Shown in pieces: positions 44,783 to 55,505 of a stretch of DNA of 64,000 nucleotides. This DNA is from Cycas panzhihuaensis (lineage: Eukaryota > Cycadophyta), in NCBI GenBank assembly GCA_023213395.1, contig CM041465.1, positions 57,357,741-57,421,740 on the forward strand, in the 5' to 3' direction. The notes below the pieces were generated by a model. The model did not search any database. It saw nothing but the letters and a program-made list of their open reading frames with translations, and was not told the DNA's origin. Each line of letters opens with the position of its first letter. Position 1 is the first letter of the stretch. The position numbers were made by a program, and so were the translations under genes.

Positions 44783-46008
44783 GGATGATGAAAGGAAATA
44801 TCTCAGTAGGGAAAATATGCAATAATATAAGAGTCGAAGCAAAAGAGGCTCGTATGGCAAGCGATAAATGACTGTAAAGGGTAGGAGGACCTAGCAATGA
44901 GGCTACCCAAGGACAAGAGTAGGCTATCCAACTACTAACTGAGAGTGGGTGGCAAACGGACACCCTAGAGTGCCAAAGGTTACTTTAGAAAGTAAAGAAT
45001 GACTCCAAGCGGAGGGAGCGTTCCTTTTGGAGACCCCAGGGGGAGAAACATGCTGCAAAAATGGGTCTAGGATGGCAAAACAAGCCAAATGAATATAAAC
45101 TCGGGCATGCACGGGAGTGGCACGTAAAATGAGACAAAAAGGACCCTGTGAAAGATGCATTGGCAGGGTGCCATAAATGCATCTGCAAGAAGAAGCGAGA
45201 TGAAGGTTATAGGAGCACAACGGGAGACAGGGCCATAAGGCAAAGATTATCAAGGGTAAGAGACGATCCAAAGGGCTATCATGAGGGTGAAAATGGAGAC
45301 AGTGCCTGTCGGGGTCCCCACCTATATAAGGAAAATTGATGAAAATAAGATTCATTTTCACGGGATCTCAAGCGAATCCAGAGCCATTTCCTTACGTAGC
45401 AGAGCGCTACCCAACTTCGGAGGCATGTAGAGGGAGATCGGACCATCGGATCGGGGCCAGAGGACAGCCATTGGGTCCATGGGGGCGAGATGATGAGCGC
45501 CAGGCCAGATCCAATGAGTGGATCTCATAAAACCTAACCCATATCATGGTTTTAAGTTCATTATTTTTTGTTATTTTTATGTAAATTTGTAGGCCACATA
45601 TGGGCAAAAAAGGACCTCCTAGAGTCCAAATTGGATCCAGAGAGAGGCGGGACTAGGGCATTAGGTAACCCTGGTCCTAGTGGGTCCAGTTGTGGCCCAC
45701 CAAAAGATTTTTTTTTTGGTTTTTTGGTAGGAAAACCCCTCTTTTAGGGGGGTGTCATTCGCACTACGGCAAAAATCATGGTGCCATGATCTTTTCCATG
45801 GGGCCCCGATCACCGTGGGACCTAGGTCAAACTCCACAGTACCGCGAAGTTTGGCGTGGTGTGAAGGCAGAACTATAGAAAAAAGGAGATAGGGGCTCGA
45901 GGGACCCCAAATCTTGATTAGATGAAGCTGAGAGGTAGTCTAGGGGATGAGGAGTGAGTGTAGGTCTAGTTCTGACTTGTGTGGATGGCATTTTGCAGGC
46001 TGTAATCG
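44783..46008. promoter_or_regulatory. Divergent spacer between aRNH and antisense gene, element 4
   Basis: About 1.2 kb. It contains TATATAA on the plus strand at 45323-45329, in a block conserved with element 3. A palindrome ATCATGGTGCCATGAT lies near 45776-45791, and an AAACTC...GTACC...AAGTTT palindrome at about 45831-45853. No open frame is conserved between copies. Confidence 0.5.
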
Positions 46009-47896
46009 CGGTAGAGAACCATAAAAACATAGGGATGGCTATGCTGAGCTTTATCAAGATGATGACTAAAGAGGACCAGGAGATCCTACGGAGATGTGGC
46101 CTACTGAAGGTCACGAAGACACCCTAGTATATGTTAGACCAGCAGTTATTAGTTGATATTGTATCGCACTAGGATAGGAGGAGGTATGTCTTCCACCTAC
46201 CCTAGGTGGGAGATGTATCAGTGACGCTTGGGGATATCAGGAGGATACTGGGAGTACCAGCAACGGGGAGGTCGGTGGCACTAGGAGTGTTGCCTAGCAA
46301 TGAGGCAGCACACAGGGAGGCATCCATGTTCTTTACAGGTTTGGACAGATGGGAGAGGTGAGGGATTCCTCTCCAGACCATGGTTATGTTAGGGGTTGCT
46401 CGAGTGAGGAAGTTGATTACACTGTGCATTTTGTTTCGAATCTCCTAGAAATAGAACTATAGGGATATACCGGGAGGATGGATGGACGCGGTATGCTAGT
46501 GCGAAGTAGGAGAGAGGATGGACTGGGCCACCCTGATAGCGGTGAACCTTACCGCATAGCTAGACGCTATTAGGGTAGCAGGCAGGGGCAGACTGTCTTA
46601 TAGTACATTATTACAGTGATGGTTCTTCGACTGGTTCGGAGCAGTGGCACCGATGGGGGGACCATACCCTATCTCAAAGTGGGCCCTGATGGTCCACAGA
46701 TGGTAGACCAGGATGAGAGGGACCAAGGATCAGGCGGATGTCCGTCACTCAGTGGAGAGTACATCATTAGACCTCCTCACCATGACATATTATATAGCAG
46801 ATCCGTACAGAGCGGTGAGGTGGGATAGTGACGATGAGGCAGGAGGAGCAGGAGTGCCCCCAGGAGATGATGAGGGTGGTGATAGGGCTGGTCCATCACG
46901 AGTTGTAGGAGAGGTAGATCCATCCAGGGCTGTAGGTAGAGAGGCAGGCCCGTTAGGAGCTGTGGAGGACAGTAGGGGCCTAATGACATGGGCCCAGAGG
47001 CTACGAATTGTTAAGAGATCCAGGGAGGCGGCAGCTATACCAGCCGCAAAGAGGAGGGAGGCCCTAAGAGTTGAGGCAGTGGCAGAGGAGGTACCCGAGG
47101 AGGAGGAGTTAACTGCAGTTGGTAGAATGCTAGAGGGAGAGGTAGTCGCCCGAGTGGAGGAGCTGGTAGTCGCATCAAGTGAGACATGACCTTCTCCTGT
47201 TGTCGTCTGATTACCAGATGTATATGTATTGTTTGGTTTTGATTCGATATCCATATAGACATGTACTGATACATGACATGTTGGATTTGTAGGTATGGTA
47301 GATATCCAGAGGATGGTAGAGGCAGTAGTTTGAGAGATATTCCCTTGGGCCTACGCAGAGGGACAACCTCCCATCCAGGCTAGCGATGAGCCTAGATCGA
47401 TAGGCAATCACACAACAGCATTTGCCCCATTGATATGGGTGAGGGATATATGGATAAAAGAGTCCCAGGAGCACGAGGCACATGCGAGATGACAATAGGT
47501 AGAGATGGATGCCATCTGATCTGAGAGGGATGCTCTGCAGAGTCAGGTGCAGGCATTGGAGGCTCGGGGAGGAGCTGGAGGGGATATGGGGAGCCATATC
47601 CGGTTGGCAGTAATGGAGGAACGACTCTGGGGGATGGAGGAGAGGCCCCGCCTTGTGGAGATGGAGCGGGATCGTATCCAGGCCCGATACGATCGACTGA
47701 TAGAGGATATGGCATCGAGGTCGGCACGAAGCAAGACACAAACTCATATGCTGGCGATGACCCCAAGGAGGCCACGGGACAAGGGGAGCGAGGCAGGGAG
47801 CTCACAGAGACTCAGGAGGAGTCTCAGAGGGATGTGGTCCCCAAGAGAGGGATTACATCAACCAGGAGATGATGCTTTAGGGGTGGGGCAACAGTA
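46009..47896 (+). pseudogene. Antisense gene of element 4, best-preserved copy
   Basis: It runs opposite to pol. Blocks in order: MAMLSFIKMMTKEDQEILRR from 46036, VFHLP then a TAG then VGDVSVTLGDIRRILGVPATG at about 46190-46265, and EAAHREASMFFTGLDRWERR near 46305. Then come RKLITLCILFRISWK near 46410, MDWATLIAVNL near 46517, RLSYSTLLQWWFFDWFGAVA near 46590, and DPYRAVRWDSDDEAGG near 46805. An acidic linker and the intron (47179-47292) follow, then a coiled-coil exon with ERLWGMEERPRLVEMERDRI near 47620, ending GVGQQ at 47896. Stops are few and mostly replace Trp or Gln; I see no frameshift. The N-terminal half resembles the plant mobile domain. Product function is unknown. Confidence 0.72.
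47179..47292 (+). other. Intron of the antisense gene, element 4 (114 bp)
   Basis: Donor TCAA|GTGAGAC and acceptor GATTTGTAG|GTATGG. Its removal joins the flanking frames in phase 1, as in element 2. Confidence 0.75.
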
Positions 47897-48616
47897 GAGT
47901 AGTATATGTGTTTTGTTTTTGATAAGGGAAAGTACGGGTCTCCAGGGGGTCACCATATATAGTCACATGATTGTACCCCCCCCTGCAAGGATACTGGCTT
48001 CCCATAGGCGATGTACCGCACCATATGTATGACATGACATATGATTTTTGATGTATATATAGACAGGGTGATTGGTACCCTATTTTGGTATATGATGATG
48101 TGTATCATAATGCATGTTGGGTGATATGTATGTTTTGTTTACATGTTTATGTATATGTGAGGGGTGCATGGATGCACGAGGATATGTATGGTTATATTTT
48201 GAGCTAATTATTGTATGAGCTTTGTGTGATGATATTTGTTTAGGATGCACATATTTCCTTTCATGCAGGACCATATTCCTAACAGGAGCACAAATGATCA
48301 CCATAAGTAGGGGTGATAGACATATGTGGGATTAAGAAATAAGGCGACACACATGTCCACATGGGAGCACAGCAGGATATGCAAAGGAAATACCAAATAG
48401 GACGGGAGTGACGGCGCTCCAAAACATTATCCTAATTGGGGGATGCCCAAATAGGAGGACAAGGTTCCCAAGAAGAAGGGAACGAGGGTTCTGTGAGAGG
48501 AACTAAAAAGGAATGAGAGGGCCACCCTAAGCCAACATTCCACCTGTGACTAGGGGGAATGGGAACAAGATGGTAGTTTAGGCTCATTTTGGAGCGTGAA
48601 TAAGGTGACGACAAGG
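47897..48616 (-). other. Spacer between antisense gene and integrase, element 4
   Basis: Counterpart of 17463-18227 and 31976-32801. AT-rich, with no shared reading frame. Probably the convergent 3' ends of the pol and antisense transcripts. Confidence 0.6.
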
Positions 48617-49810
48617 TCACGAGTAAAATTTCTTAAGGAATTTCCCATTAATAGATTTCTCAAGCTCAAGACCCTCCGAGGTGGTGATCCTATAAGCACC
48701 GTTACCGAGGCTCTCGATAACGACAAAGGGGCCAACCCATTTGGGCCTGAATTTGGCCAAGCAGTCATGAAGATATTCTAATTTGAGGACGTGGTCCCTA
48801 GGAAACAAAGGACAAGAACGAAGGTGTTTATCGTAGGTTCTTTGTGAGCGAGCTTTGGATACTAGGTTAGCCTGATGGGCGGCTAAATGTCTCTCATCCA
48901 AGGCTTCGAGGTCCAAGACGTGAGCCTGATGGATCGACTCCTCATCGATGAGACCTCGAAGAGAAACTCATAAAGAAGGAATTTCCACTTCTAAAGGGAG
49001 TACTGCCTTAGACCCGTATACTAAGGAGAACGAAGTCATTCCTGTAGCAGCACTGACAGAGGTACAGTAAGCCCACAAGGCAGAAGGGTGTTGAAGGTGC
49101 CAGTCTCTTTGAGACTGAGTGGCAATTTTCTTTAGAATGTTAATGAGAGTTTTGTTGAACAACTCCACTTGACCATTTGCCTGGGGGTAGTAAGGAGAGG
49201 AAGTTTTGTAAGAGATTTTGAATTTCTCACAAAGCTCATCCATCTCCTTGTTACAAAAGGGGGTTCCGTTGTCAGTAATCAGGATATCAGGAATCCTGAA
49301 ACGACAAATGATATGCTGGTAAATGAAAGTAGCTATCATCTTACTAGGGGTAGTAACCAGAGGGATGACCTTCACCCATTTAGTAAAGTACTCTGTAGCA
49401 GTTAAGATAAACTTGTGTTGCGATGAGGGGGGTGGGGTGATAGCCCCGATGAGGTCTAGACCCCACTGAGTGAAAGGCCATGGAGATATGATAGGATGTA
49501 GGGCCTCAGAAGGTACATGAGAGATGTTAATGTGTTTTTGACATCGCTGACACCTCAGGGCAAAAGCACAGGCATCCTCAAAGAGGGACACCCAATAGTA
49601 GCCCATACATAGGATCCTCTAGGCCATGGATTGGTCCCCAAAGTGGCCCCTATAAATGCCATGGTGGCATTCATGGAGTATTTGGTCTGCTCCGTTAGCA
49701 GTGATGCAGCGGAGGAGGATCCCATCGAAAGACCTATTATACAATACTTCGTCCATGAGGAAGTATTACCTAGCAGAAGTCTGGATGTGAGATCTAACCT
49801 TACTACTAGT
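48617..49810 (-). pseudogene. Integrase of element 4, near-intact core
   Basis: One open stretch of 212 codons (49606-48968) carries the zinc Cys pair CQRCQ near 49550, Asp in GLDLIGAI near 49455, and Asp in ILITDNGTPFCNKEMDEL near 49285. It also carries Glu in NGQVELFNKTLINI near 49170. All three catalytic acids are present. The His pair HECHHGIYRGHF lies upstream near 49665. The C-terminal domain continues in another frame to 48617: KWVGPFVVIESLGNGAYRI near 48740 and INGKFLKKFYS. A frame change near 48967 and one stop upstream are the main damage. This is the best integrase of the family here. Confidence 0.92.
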
Positions 49811-50490
49811 TCCAGGGCGGTACTACTGCTATGTGAGGTACTGCACAATGTCACCATACCACTTATTATCAACGAGTGGATGGGGAGGGACATCCTGAAT
49901 AGTCAAGATAGACTCATCAGGAAGAGAATCGTTAACAGGGGTATTGAGCGAGTTAGGGATAGGGGCATCATCGAGCTGCTCAGCCACTACCATCCCTTTC
50001 TTTGATTTCCTATTAACGATATGAAGATTGAACTCCTGAAGCAGGATGGCCCAATGGCCAACCCTACCTGCCAGGTCTGAACGAGTAAGTAGATATCGCA
50101 AGGGATCAGACTGGACAATCACCTTGGTAGTATTACCAAGCAAGTAATGTCTAAACTTCTTGGTCGCGTGGACCAAGGAGAGACATTCCCTCTTGGTAAG
50201 GGAGTAGTTGAGTTCAGTAGCCATGAGGGTACGACTCATAAAGTAAATGGCTCTCTCAATTCCTGAATCATCCTCCTAAGCCAATATAGTGCCAGGGACT
50301 TATTAGTCGCCAAGGTGTGAAGAATGAAAGACCTATCAAAATAAGGAGACACCAACGTAGGAGCAGAAGCAAGGGCTTCCTTAAGTCCTTCAAAGGCTTG
50401 TTGGGCCTTATCAGACTAAACAAATGGGGCTCCTTTCTTCAATAGGTTGGTCAAGGGTTTGGCACTCATAGCAAAGTCTGCCAGGAAGCA
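49811..50490 (-). pseudogene. RT-linked RNase H of element 4
   Basis: KPLTNLLKKGAPFVW near 50460, then a frame shift near 50290. From 50239: ATELNYSLTKRECLSLVHAT, KKFRHYLLGNTTKVIVQSDP near 50150, and LRYLLTRSDLAGRVGHWAIL near 50085, finishing with QEFNLHIVNRKSKKGM near 50030. Standard gypsy RNase H after RT. Confidence 0.88.
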
Positions 50491-51220
50491 CCTGAGAAAA
50501 CCAAGCCTACCTAGAAACAACTTGATCTGTCGTTGAGTTCTAGGAGGTGGCATATCAAGGATTGCCTTGACTTTGTCATGGTTAATCTAAATCCATTGTT
50601 TTGACACAAGAAATCCAAGGAGTTTTCCTGAAGTAATGGTAAACACACATTTGAGTGGGTTTAGGCTTACATGGTGCTTGCGGCATTGCATGAAGATAGC
50701 CTGCAAGTCTCAGGGATGATGGGCCCTGACACGTGAGAGACCTATCATGTCATCCATAAAGACCTCCAACGTGTCGTCGATGAGGTTATGGAAGATAAAA
50801 TGCATCACTCTTTGGTAAGTAGTGCCTGCATTTTTGAGACCAAAGAGCATTACCTTGTAGGCAAAGGTACCCCACGGGGTAGTGAAGGCTGTCTTGTGGC
50901 AGTTTTTAGGAGATATTTGGATCTGATTATAGCTAGAGAAGCCATCCATCAAGGACATAACCTCAAACCTGGCAGTACGATCAATGATTTGATTAATGAA
51001 AGGGAGTGGAAAGTTGTCCTTAGGACATGTGTTGTTGATATCACAGAAATCAACACATATCCAGATAGTCCCATTCTTTTTAGCAACGGGAACGATGTTG
51101 GACACCCATTTAAGGTAGTCGATAGAAGTAATAAGTCCAGCATCCAAAAGTTTCTTGACCTCCATCTTGACAGCAGCCGAGAGCTTAGGGTGGAGAGGGC
51201 ACTACTTCTGGCAGACGGGA
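50491..51220 (-). pseudogene. Reverse transcriptase of element 4
   Basis: An open stretch of 151 codons (51165-50710): EVKKLLDAGLITSIDY, NIVPVAKKNGTIWICVDF near 51090, CPKDNFPLPFINQIIDR near 51020, SLMDGFSSYNQIQISPKN near 50955, and the WGTFAYKVMLFGLKNAGTTY block near 50880. The intact catalytic box FMDDMIG is near 50755. After a stop at 50709 the thumb continues: HVSLNPLKCVF near 50660 and KVKAILDMPPPRTQRQIK near 50570. RT of elements 1-4 shares an FMDD box instead of the common Y(V/A/L)DD. Confidence 0.92.
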
Positions 51221-52160
51221 CGGGTGCCAGGAATGGTAGTGAGATTGTGGGTGACAATGGAGGGGTCAGTTCCCTTCATGTCAGAATAATCCTATGCAAA
51301 GACATCCCGGAACTCCTGGAACAAAAGGGAATATTCCCTTACTTCATTAGGAGAGCATTCTGCCCCCACCTTAATGACCTTGCCATGGGCTAAGACTATG
51401 TCTTGGGTTGCCCCTATGCACATGGCATTCCCCTCCTTGAAATGGACAGGGGTAAGGTCAATAGGAAAAGATGGAATAGGGGATGGGATTAGGTCAGCGA
51501 GTGTGGACCCAATCGCCAGGACCTCCTGGTGGCCAAGCCTATGGTGACCAGAAGGAAAGTTGGGTGCAGAGCTCGCTAAGTGTTCAAGCAAAGCTTCATC
51601 ATCTTCGAAGTAATCCACCCCATGGATGACCTTACTTAGAATAGATGAAGCACTGGAGGAAGTGGGAGCAACGGGACCATGATGGTCATCGGGTTGCCCA
51701 ACATCCTCAAAAGACTCTAAGAGAGAGTCAGGAAGAGGCTCCTCAAAAGGAGCAAAAGGAAGTTCCTCAAAACCATCACCTATGGGAGGTGATGGAGAGG
51801 AAGAATCAATGAGCTATGGATCAATGTGTGCAATGACATGAGACACAACGGGGTGACTAGTCTCCCTAATGAAAGGGGTTCTAGATTGGGATCTAGAATG
51901 AGAAGGGTGGCTCCTACTAGTGCGGAGGAAAGAAACCGGGTGAGGAAAGTCCTCATCCTCACCATGGGACTCATCATCGTTGTATAAGGTAAGGTACCCG
52001 TAGCTCCCAACACTGATAGGAGCAAAGCGAGTAAGACTAGAGGAAGAAGATGTAGGATCTTCTTCGAGATGGGACGAATCGAGTATGCTAATAGAGCAAG
52101 CCGAGGCATGAGTAGAAAGGCCTTTATCTCCCTTCGTATGGCCATGGCTTGCTTGGTTGG
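51221..52160 (-). pseudogene. Protease-RT linker of element 4
   Basis: Minus strand. From the protease side: HASACSISILDSSHLEEDP near 52095, SVGSYGYLTLYNDDESHGED near 52000, VIHGVDYFEDDEALLEHLAS at about 51625, and KEGNAMCIGATQDIVLAHGK near 51440. Then comes KVGAECSPNEVREYSLLFQE near 51375. It is rich in Ser, Asp and Pro in the first half and better conserved near RT. The same blocks occur in elements 1 and 2. Confidence 0.75.
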
Positions 52161-52985
52161 TAGGAAGAATTTGTTTAATAGGTGGGTGTTCATGGGAAAC
52201 AACCCTCATTTGTCCATCATGGACGAACTTAAGTTTCCCCCAGTGGGTCAAACACACAGCTCCCAACTGATCTAGCCATGGTTGAACCAAGAGAAGATTG
52301 TAGACAACATCAATGTCAAGGACTACAATGTCAGCGAGGACAATCTTGCCCTCTAGAGTGAGCGGGATTGAAACAGGTCCCAATGGATTCTTTTCACTAC
52401 CGTCATAGCCTTGGCATCACCATGGAACAACTTCCAAGGCAGAAATGCCAAGCTCTTGCATAATGCACAAGGGCATGGCATTCACGGAAGAATTGTTGTC
52501 GACAATAGCCCTTCGCAGGGTACAGTCAAGTGTGTTAATGGTGATGGTGAAAGGGAAATTCCATTACCGTTCATTTTCACACGTAGGGGGAAGGTCTTTA
52601 GGGTTAAAGGAAATGATTGGGTAACACCCAAAGCATGAATGGGCGCGTCATTTGATCCTAAAGCTTCCAAAAGGAGAGTTTGTTGTTCAGGACAACTCCT
52701 CAAAACATCCATTAAGGACATTCCCGCAGCGATAGTGTGGAGCTTGTAAACGATAGAGAAAGGCTTCCCCTTCGCAGTAGGTTGGGTAAGCGCTCTTCGA
52801 AAATCGTAACAACTAGGACATACGGGAATGGTCTTGGGAAGTAGCGGGACTTCCAGAGGGGAGGTTTCCAGAAGAGGATTAGAGTGTGGAGCAGAAGAAG
52901 AGGTGCCAACTGCCTCTTTAGTGGCTTGAGACCGAGTAAGGGCATATAAGGGAGTGGCCTCAAGTATTTGGATTACCTTCTTTCC
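52161..52985 (-). pseudogene. Aspartic protease region of element 4
   Basis: SLMDVLRSCPEQQTLLLEAL near 52715 precedes the protease. The active site reads VDNNSSVNAMP with catalytic Asp at 52498-52500, so Gly is replaced by Asn (DNN instead of the DNG of elements 1 and 2). Then SIPLTLEGKIVLADIVVLDI near 52360 and YNLLLVQPWLDQ near 52290. A frame break lies near 52490-52540. The glycine change alone would probably disable it. Confidence 0.82.
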
Positions 52986-53526
52986 CTTATTTCAGGACTG
53001 TGAAAGTGAAGGAGTACATCAGTAAGGGGAACATGAAGAAGAAGACGAATTCTAAGCGCCCTTCCCTTTATCGCAGGAAGGACAGGAATTTAGGGATCTT
53101 CCCCGGTTCCAGTTGTTTTTGGGCTGAGTATTATGATCATGTTCTCCATGTTTGGGGAATGAATCCTTATGGACTGGTTGGTCTAGGTTGGGCCTTGAGG
53201 CCCGTTTAGGGGATGAGTCACATTGAGGAGCATCCTTAGGATGCTAGGCCCTACAATGTGAGTTGTCATGAAAACACTCCCCATGAATGGAACACCACTT
53301 CTTCTCAAGTGAGGAGTCTGGCTTCCTCACTTGAGAGGACTGGGCATTACCATTCCTAGGGAGGGTAGCTTGAGTAGCTTATTGAATTTATTTGTTGGAA
53401 GTGGGTGATGAAGGAGCTTGCAGTTTAAGTTCCTTCATCATATGTTTGAATGAACGTATAGCAGAGGTAAGTGGATCTAGAGTCTTCTCAGTTAGATGAG
53501 AAAAGGACCTAGTGGATTGCTGTGAT
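52986..53526 (-). pseudogene. gag: gag of element 4, C-terminal part with zinc knuckle
   Basis: Continues gag after the copia insertion. EKTLDPLTSAIRSF near 53490 is followed by SSLEKKW and a knuckle CSIHGECFHDNSHC at about 53305-53264. Cys and His spacing is CX2HX4HX4C, a variant of the usual CX2CX4HX4C that I associate with Tat/Athila-type gag. Stops occur near 53380. The same knuckle is damaged in element 2 and deleted in element 1. Confidence 0.8.
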
Positions 53527-53749
53527 TGTTGGGTATTGTGACAATAATTATGGGGCTAAAATTATGGCATGTTTTCGGTGCGGTTTCCCCCCTTAATCTT
53601 TCTCAGGGGGTTCCATATGGAGCCCCTCAAAGTCTTGAGGGGTGTGGAATGCCCCTTGCTAGGAGAGGGGTTCGATGGCGATAGCCCCCAACCCAAAAAA
53701 TTAGCCATGTAAACCTTATCAAAATGTAAAGAGAATCAAGGTCGTTCGA

Positions 53750-53757
53750 TATAAATA
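53750..53757 (+). promoter_or_regulatory. TATA box of the copia 5' LTR
   Basis: TATAAATA. In the 3' LTR the same place reads TACAAATA (about 58440), so only the 5' LTR keeps a clean box. Confidence 0.75.
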
Positions 53758-53932
53758 CCCTAGATTCTACGGTTGAGATTTAGGTCTTGGATGTTCCTCT
53801 CATGTAGTTCGTTTTAGGGCTTTTCTTATTATGTTGTAATGTAATGCAATGTAACTGTGATGGGGGCGGCGGCTGATTATTATTCCTGAGAGCACTTTGT
53901 AACTGTAATGTACTGTTTCTCCATTCTACAGC

Positions 53933-53938
53933 AATAAA
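53933..53938 (+). terminator. Polyadenylation signal in the copia 5' LTR
   Basis: AATAAA in GCAATAAAGATCG; the functional counterpart for the element transcript is at 58624-58629 in the 3' LTR. Confidence 0.6.
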
Positions 53939-54162
53939 GATCGATACCTTTCCTGTGTGGATGTTTTCCTAGCACACTGCTAGGGTTTTACCACGTTATA
54001 TTGGGTGCACATATGATGTTTGGCTTTTATTTTCTTGTTACTATATAATTTTTGATTTTAGAACTTGCATATAATTTTAAGTTTCGATTTCTGTAACTAG
54101 TTGTAAGAATGCAATAGATCTTGGTGGCAGTTAAAGGGTTGGGACCTTGTATTCTCAACAAG

Positions 54163-54175
54163 TGGTATTAGAGCC
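54163..54175 (+). other. Primer-binding site of the copia element
   Basis: TGGTATTAGAGCC, two bases after the LTR; one change from the canonical initiator-Met site TGGTATCAGAGC. Confidence 0.85.
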
Positions 54176-54231
54176 ACTCTTTTTCTTACAGTGAATTTGT
54201 GAAGGTTTTAGTGTCGGCTTTTCTAGACCAA

Positions 54232-54869
54232 ATGGCGAAACTAGCAGGTGCAAAGTTTGAGGTGAAGAAATTTAATGGCAAGAATAACTTCGAGTTGTGG
54301 AAACTAAAAGTGTATGATATTCTTATACAGTACGGTTTGTACAAAGCCCTTGCAAGTAAATTGAGGAAACCCGTAGGGATGGACGATGATGAATGGGATG
54401 ATTTAGATAAAAAGGCACTTAGCACAATACGATTGTGCTTGGCAGATGAAGTTTTGTTTAACATCGAAGGGGAGCAGACAACAACAAGATTATGGACCTG
54501 GTTGGAAGGCCTGTATATGACCAAATCAGTAACGAATCGAATCTACCTGAAGAGGCAATTGTACTCGTTAGGGATGAAGGAAGGTACAAAAATTACTGAC
54601 TATTTAAATGTTTTTAATACTCTATTTGTCAATTGACTAGTATCGATGTTAAAATTAAGGATGAGGACAAGGTTGTTACCATGTTATGCTCATTACCTGA
54701 ATCCTGGGATAATATTGTCACCTCAATTAGTTTTAGCACTATAGATGAATTGGAATATGATTCTGTTGTGAGTGCTTTACTAATGGAAGAAGTATGGAGG
54801 AAGTCTAGTCTTGAAACCTCCATACTAGAAGCCATGACAGTAAGGGGTAGAATGTTTGAGAGAGGATAA
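54232..54869 (+). pseudogene. gag: gag of the copia element
   Basis: The Met at 54232 starts MAKLAGAKFEVKKFNGKNNF, followed by ELWKLKVYDILIQYGLYKAL, DDLDKKALSTIRLCLADEVL near 54405, and GLYMTKSVTNRIYLKRQLYS near 54510. One frame change near 54630 moves the rest (IDVKIKDEDKVVTMLCSLPE, from 54640) into the next frame, ending at 54869. Copia gag forms the particle that holds RNA and enzymes. Apart from the single shift it is complete. Confidence 0.92.
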
Positions 54870-54908
54870 AACTCTAGGGATACATCGAGGTCCAAGTCGA
54901 AGAGCAAA

Positions 54909-55505
54909 ATGAGTAAGCTTAGGTGTTGGCATTGTAATAAGATCGGTCACCTCAAGAAGGATTGTTACAAAAGGAAAGAGTTCCAGAAAAAGGAAAATCC
55001 TGCCAAGGAAGCAAATAAGGTGGAGTCAAATCAAGGTATGGATGATGATGTCTTAGTCATTTGTAATGTTTCTCATTATCACCATGACTGGTTATTAGAT
55101 TCAGGTGCTTCACACCACATGTGTCCACATAAGAGTTGGTTCTCTTCATACCAACCTCTTGATGATGGTGATGTGTTTATGGGAAACGAAGTTTCTTGTA
55201 AGACAGTGGGCATTGGTAGCATTAGAATTAAGATGTTTGATGGAGTAGTTAGAACATTAATTGAGGTTAGACATGTACCTAATTTGAAAAGGAATCTGAT
55301 TTCCTTAGGTGAATTAGATTCAGGTGGTTTTAAGTATACAGGTCATGAAGGAGTCTTAAAGGTGTCAAAGGGCGCCTTGGTTGTAATAAAAGCTCTTAAA
55401 GAAAGGAAATTTTTACATTTTAGTGGGAAGTACAGATGTCATCCAAACAGCTACAGCGTCAAAGACTGCAGAAGATCCTGCTCAGCTATGGCATCAAAGA
55501 CTTAG
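54909..55505 (+). pseudogene. Zinc knuckle and aspartic protease of the copia element
   Basis: An open frame of 198 codons. The knuckle CWHCNKIGHLKKDC sits at residues 6-19 (CX2CX4HX4C). The protease active site is LLDSGASHHM with Asp at residue 64, followed by VRHVPNLKRNLISLGELDSG near residues 119-138. The C-terminal end leaves the frame at about 55480. In copia elements this is one polyprotein with gag, cut by the protease. Here it is separated from gag by a stop at 54869. Confidence 0.92.

Larger units (their letters stand above)
53527..54160 (+). repeat. 5' LTR of the copia element (634 bp)
   Basis: TGTTGGGTATTG...TTCTCAACA. TATAAATA at 53750-53757 and AATAAA at 53933-53938 mark U3/R. 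A GGCGATAGCC hairpin lies near 53674. Confidence 0.93.

Noticed and set aside
50788-51393. 201-codon plus-strand open frame opposite RT of element 4
   Set aside because: It is the reverse complement of RT; similar long shadows lie opposite RT in elements 1 and 3 and show no conserved pattern of their own.
53674-53690. GGCGATAGCCCCC hairpin as a transcription terminator or riboswitch
   Set aside because: It lies upstream of the TATA box in a copia LTR; no bacterial-type terminator or riboswitch context exists here.
54163-54180. Fragment of a tRNA gene
   Set aside because: TGGTATTAGAGCC is only the complement of a tRNA 3' end and sits exactly after an LTR, so it is a primer-binding site.
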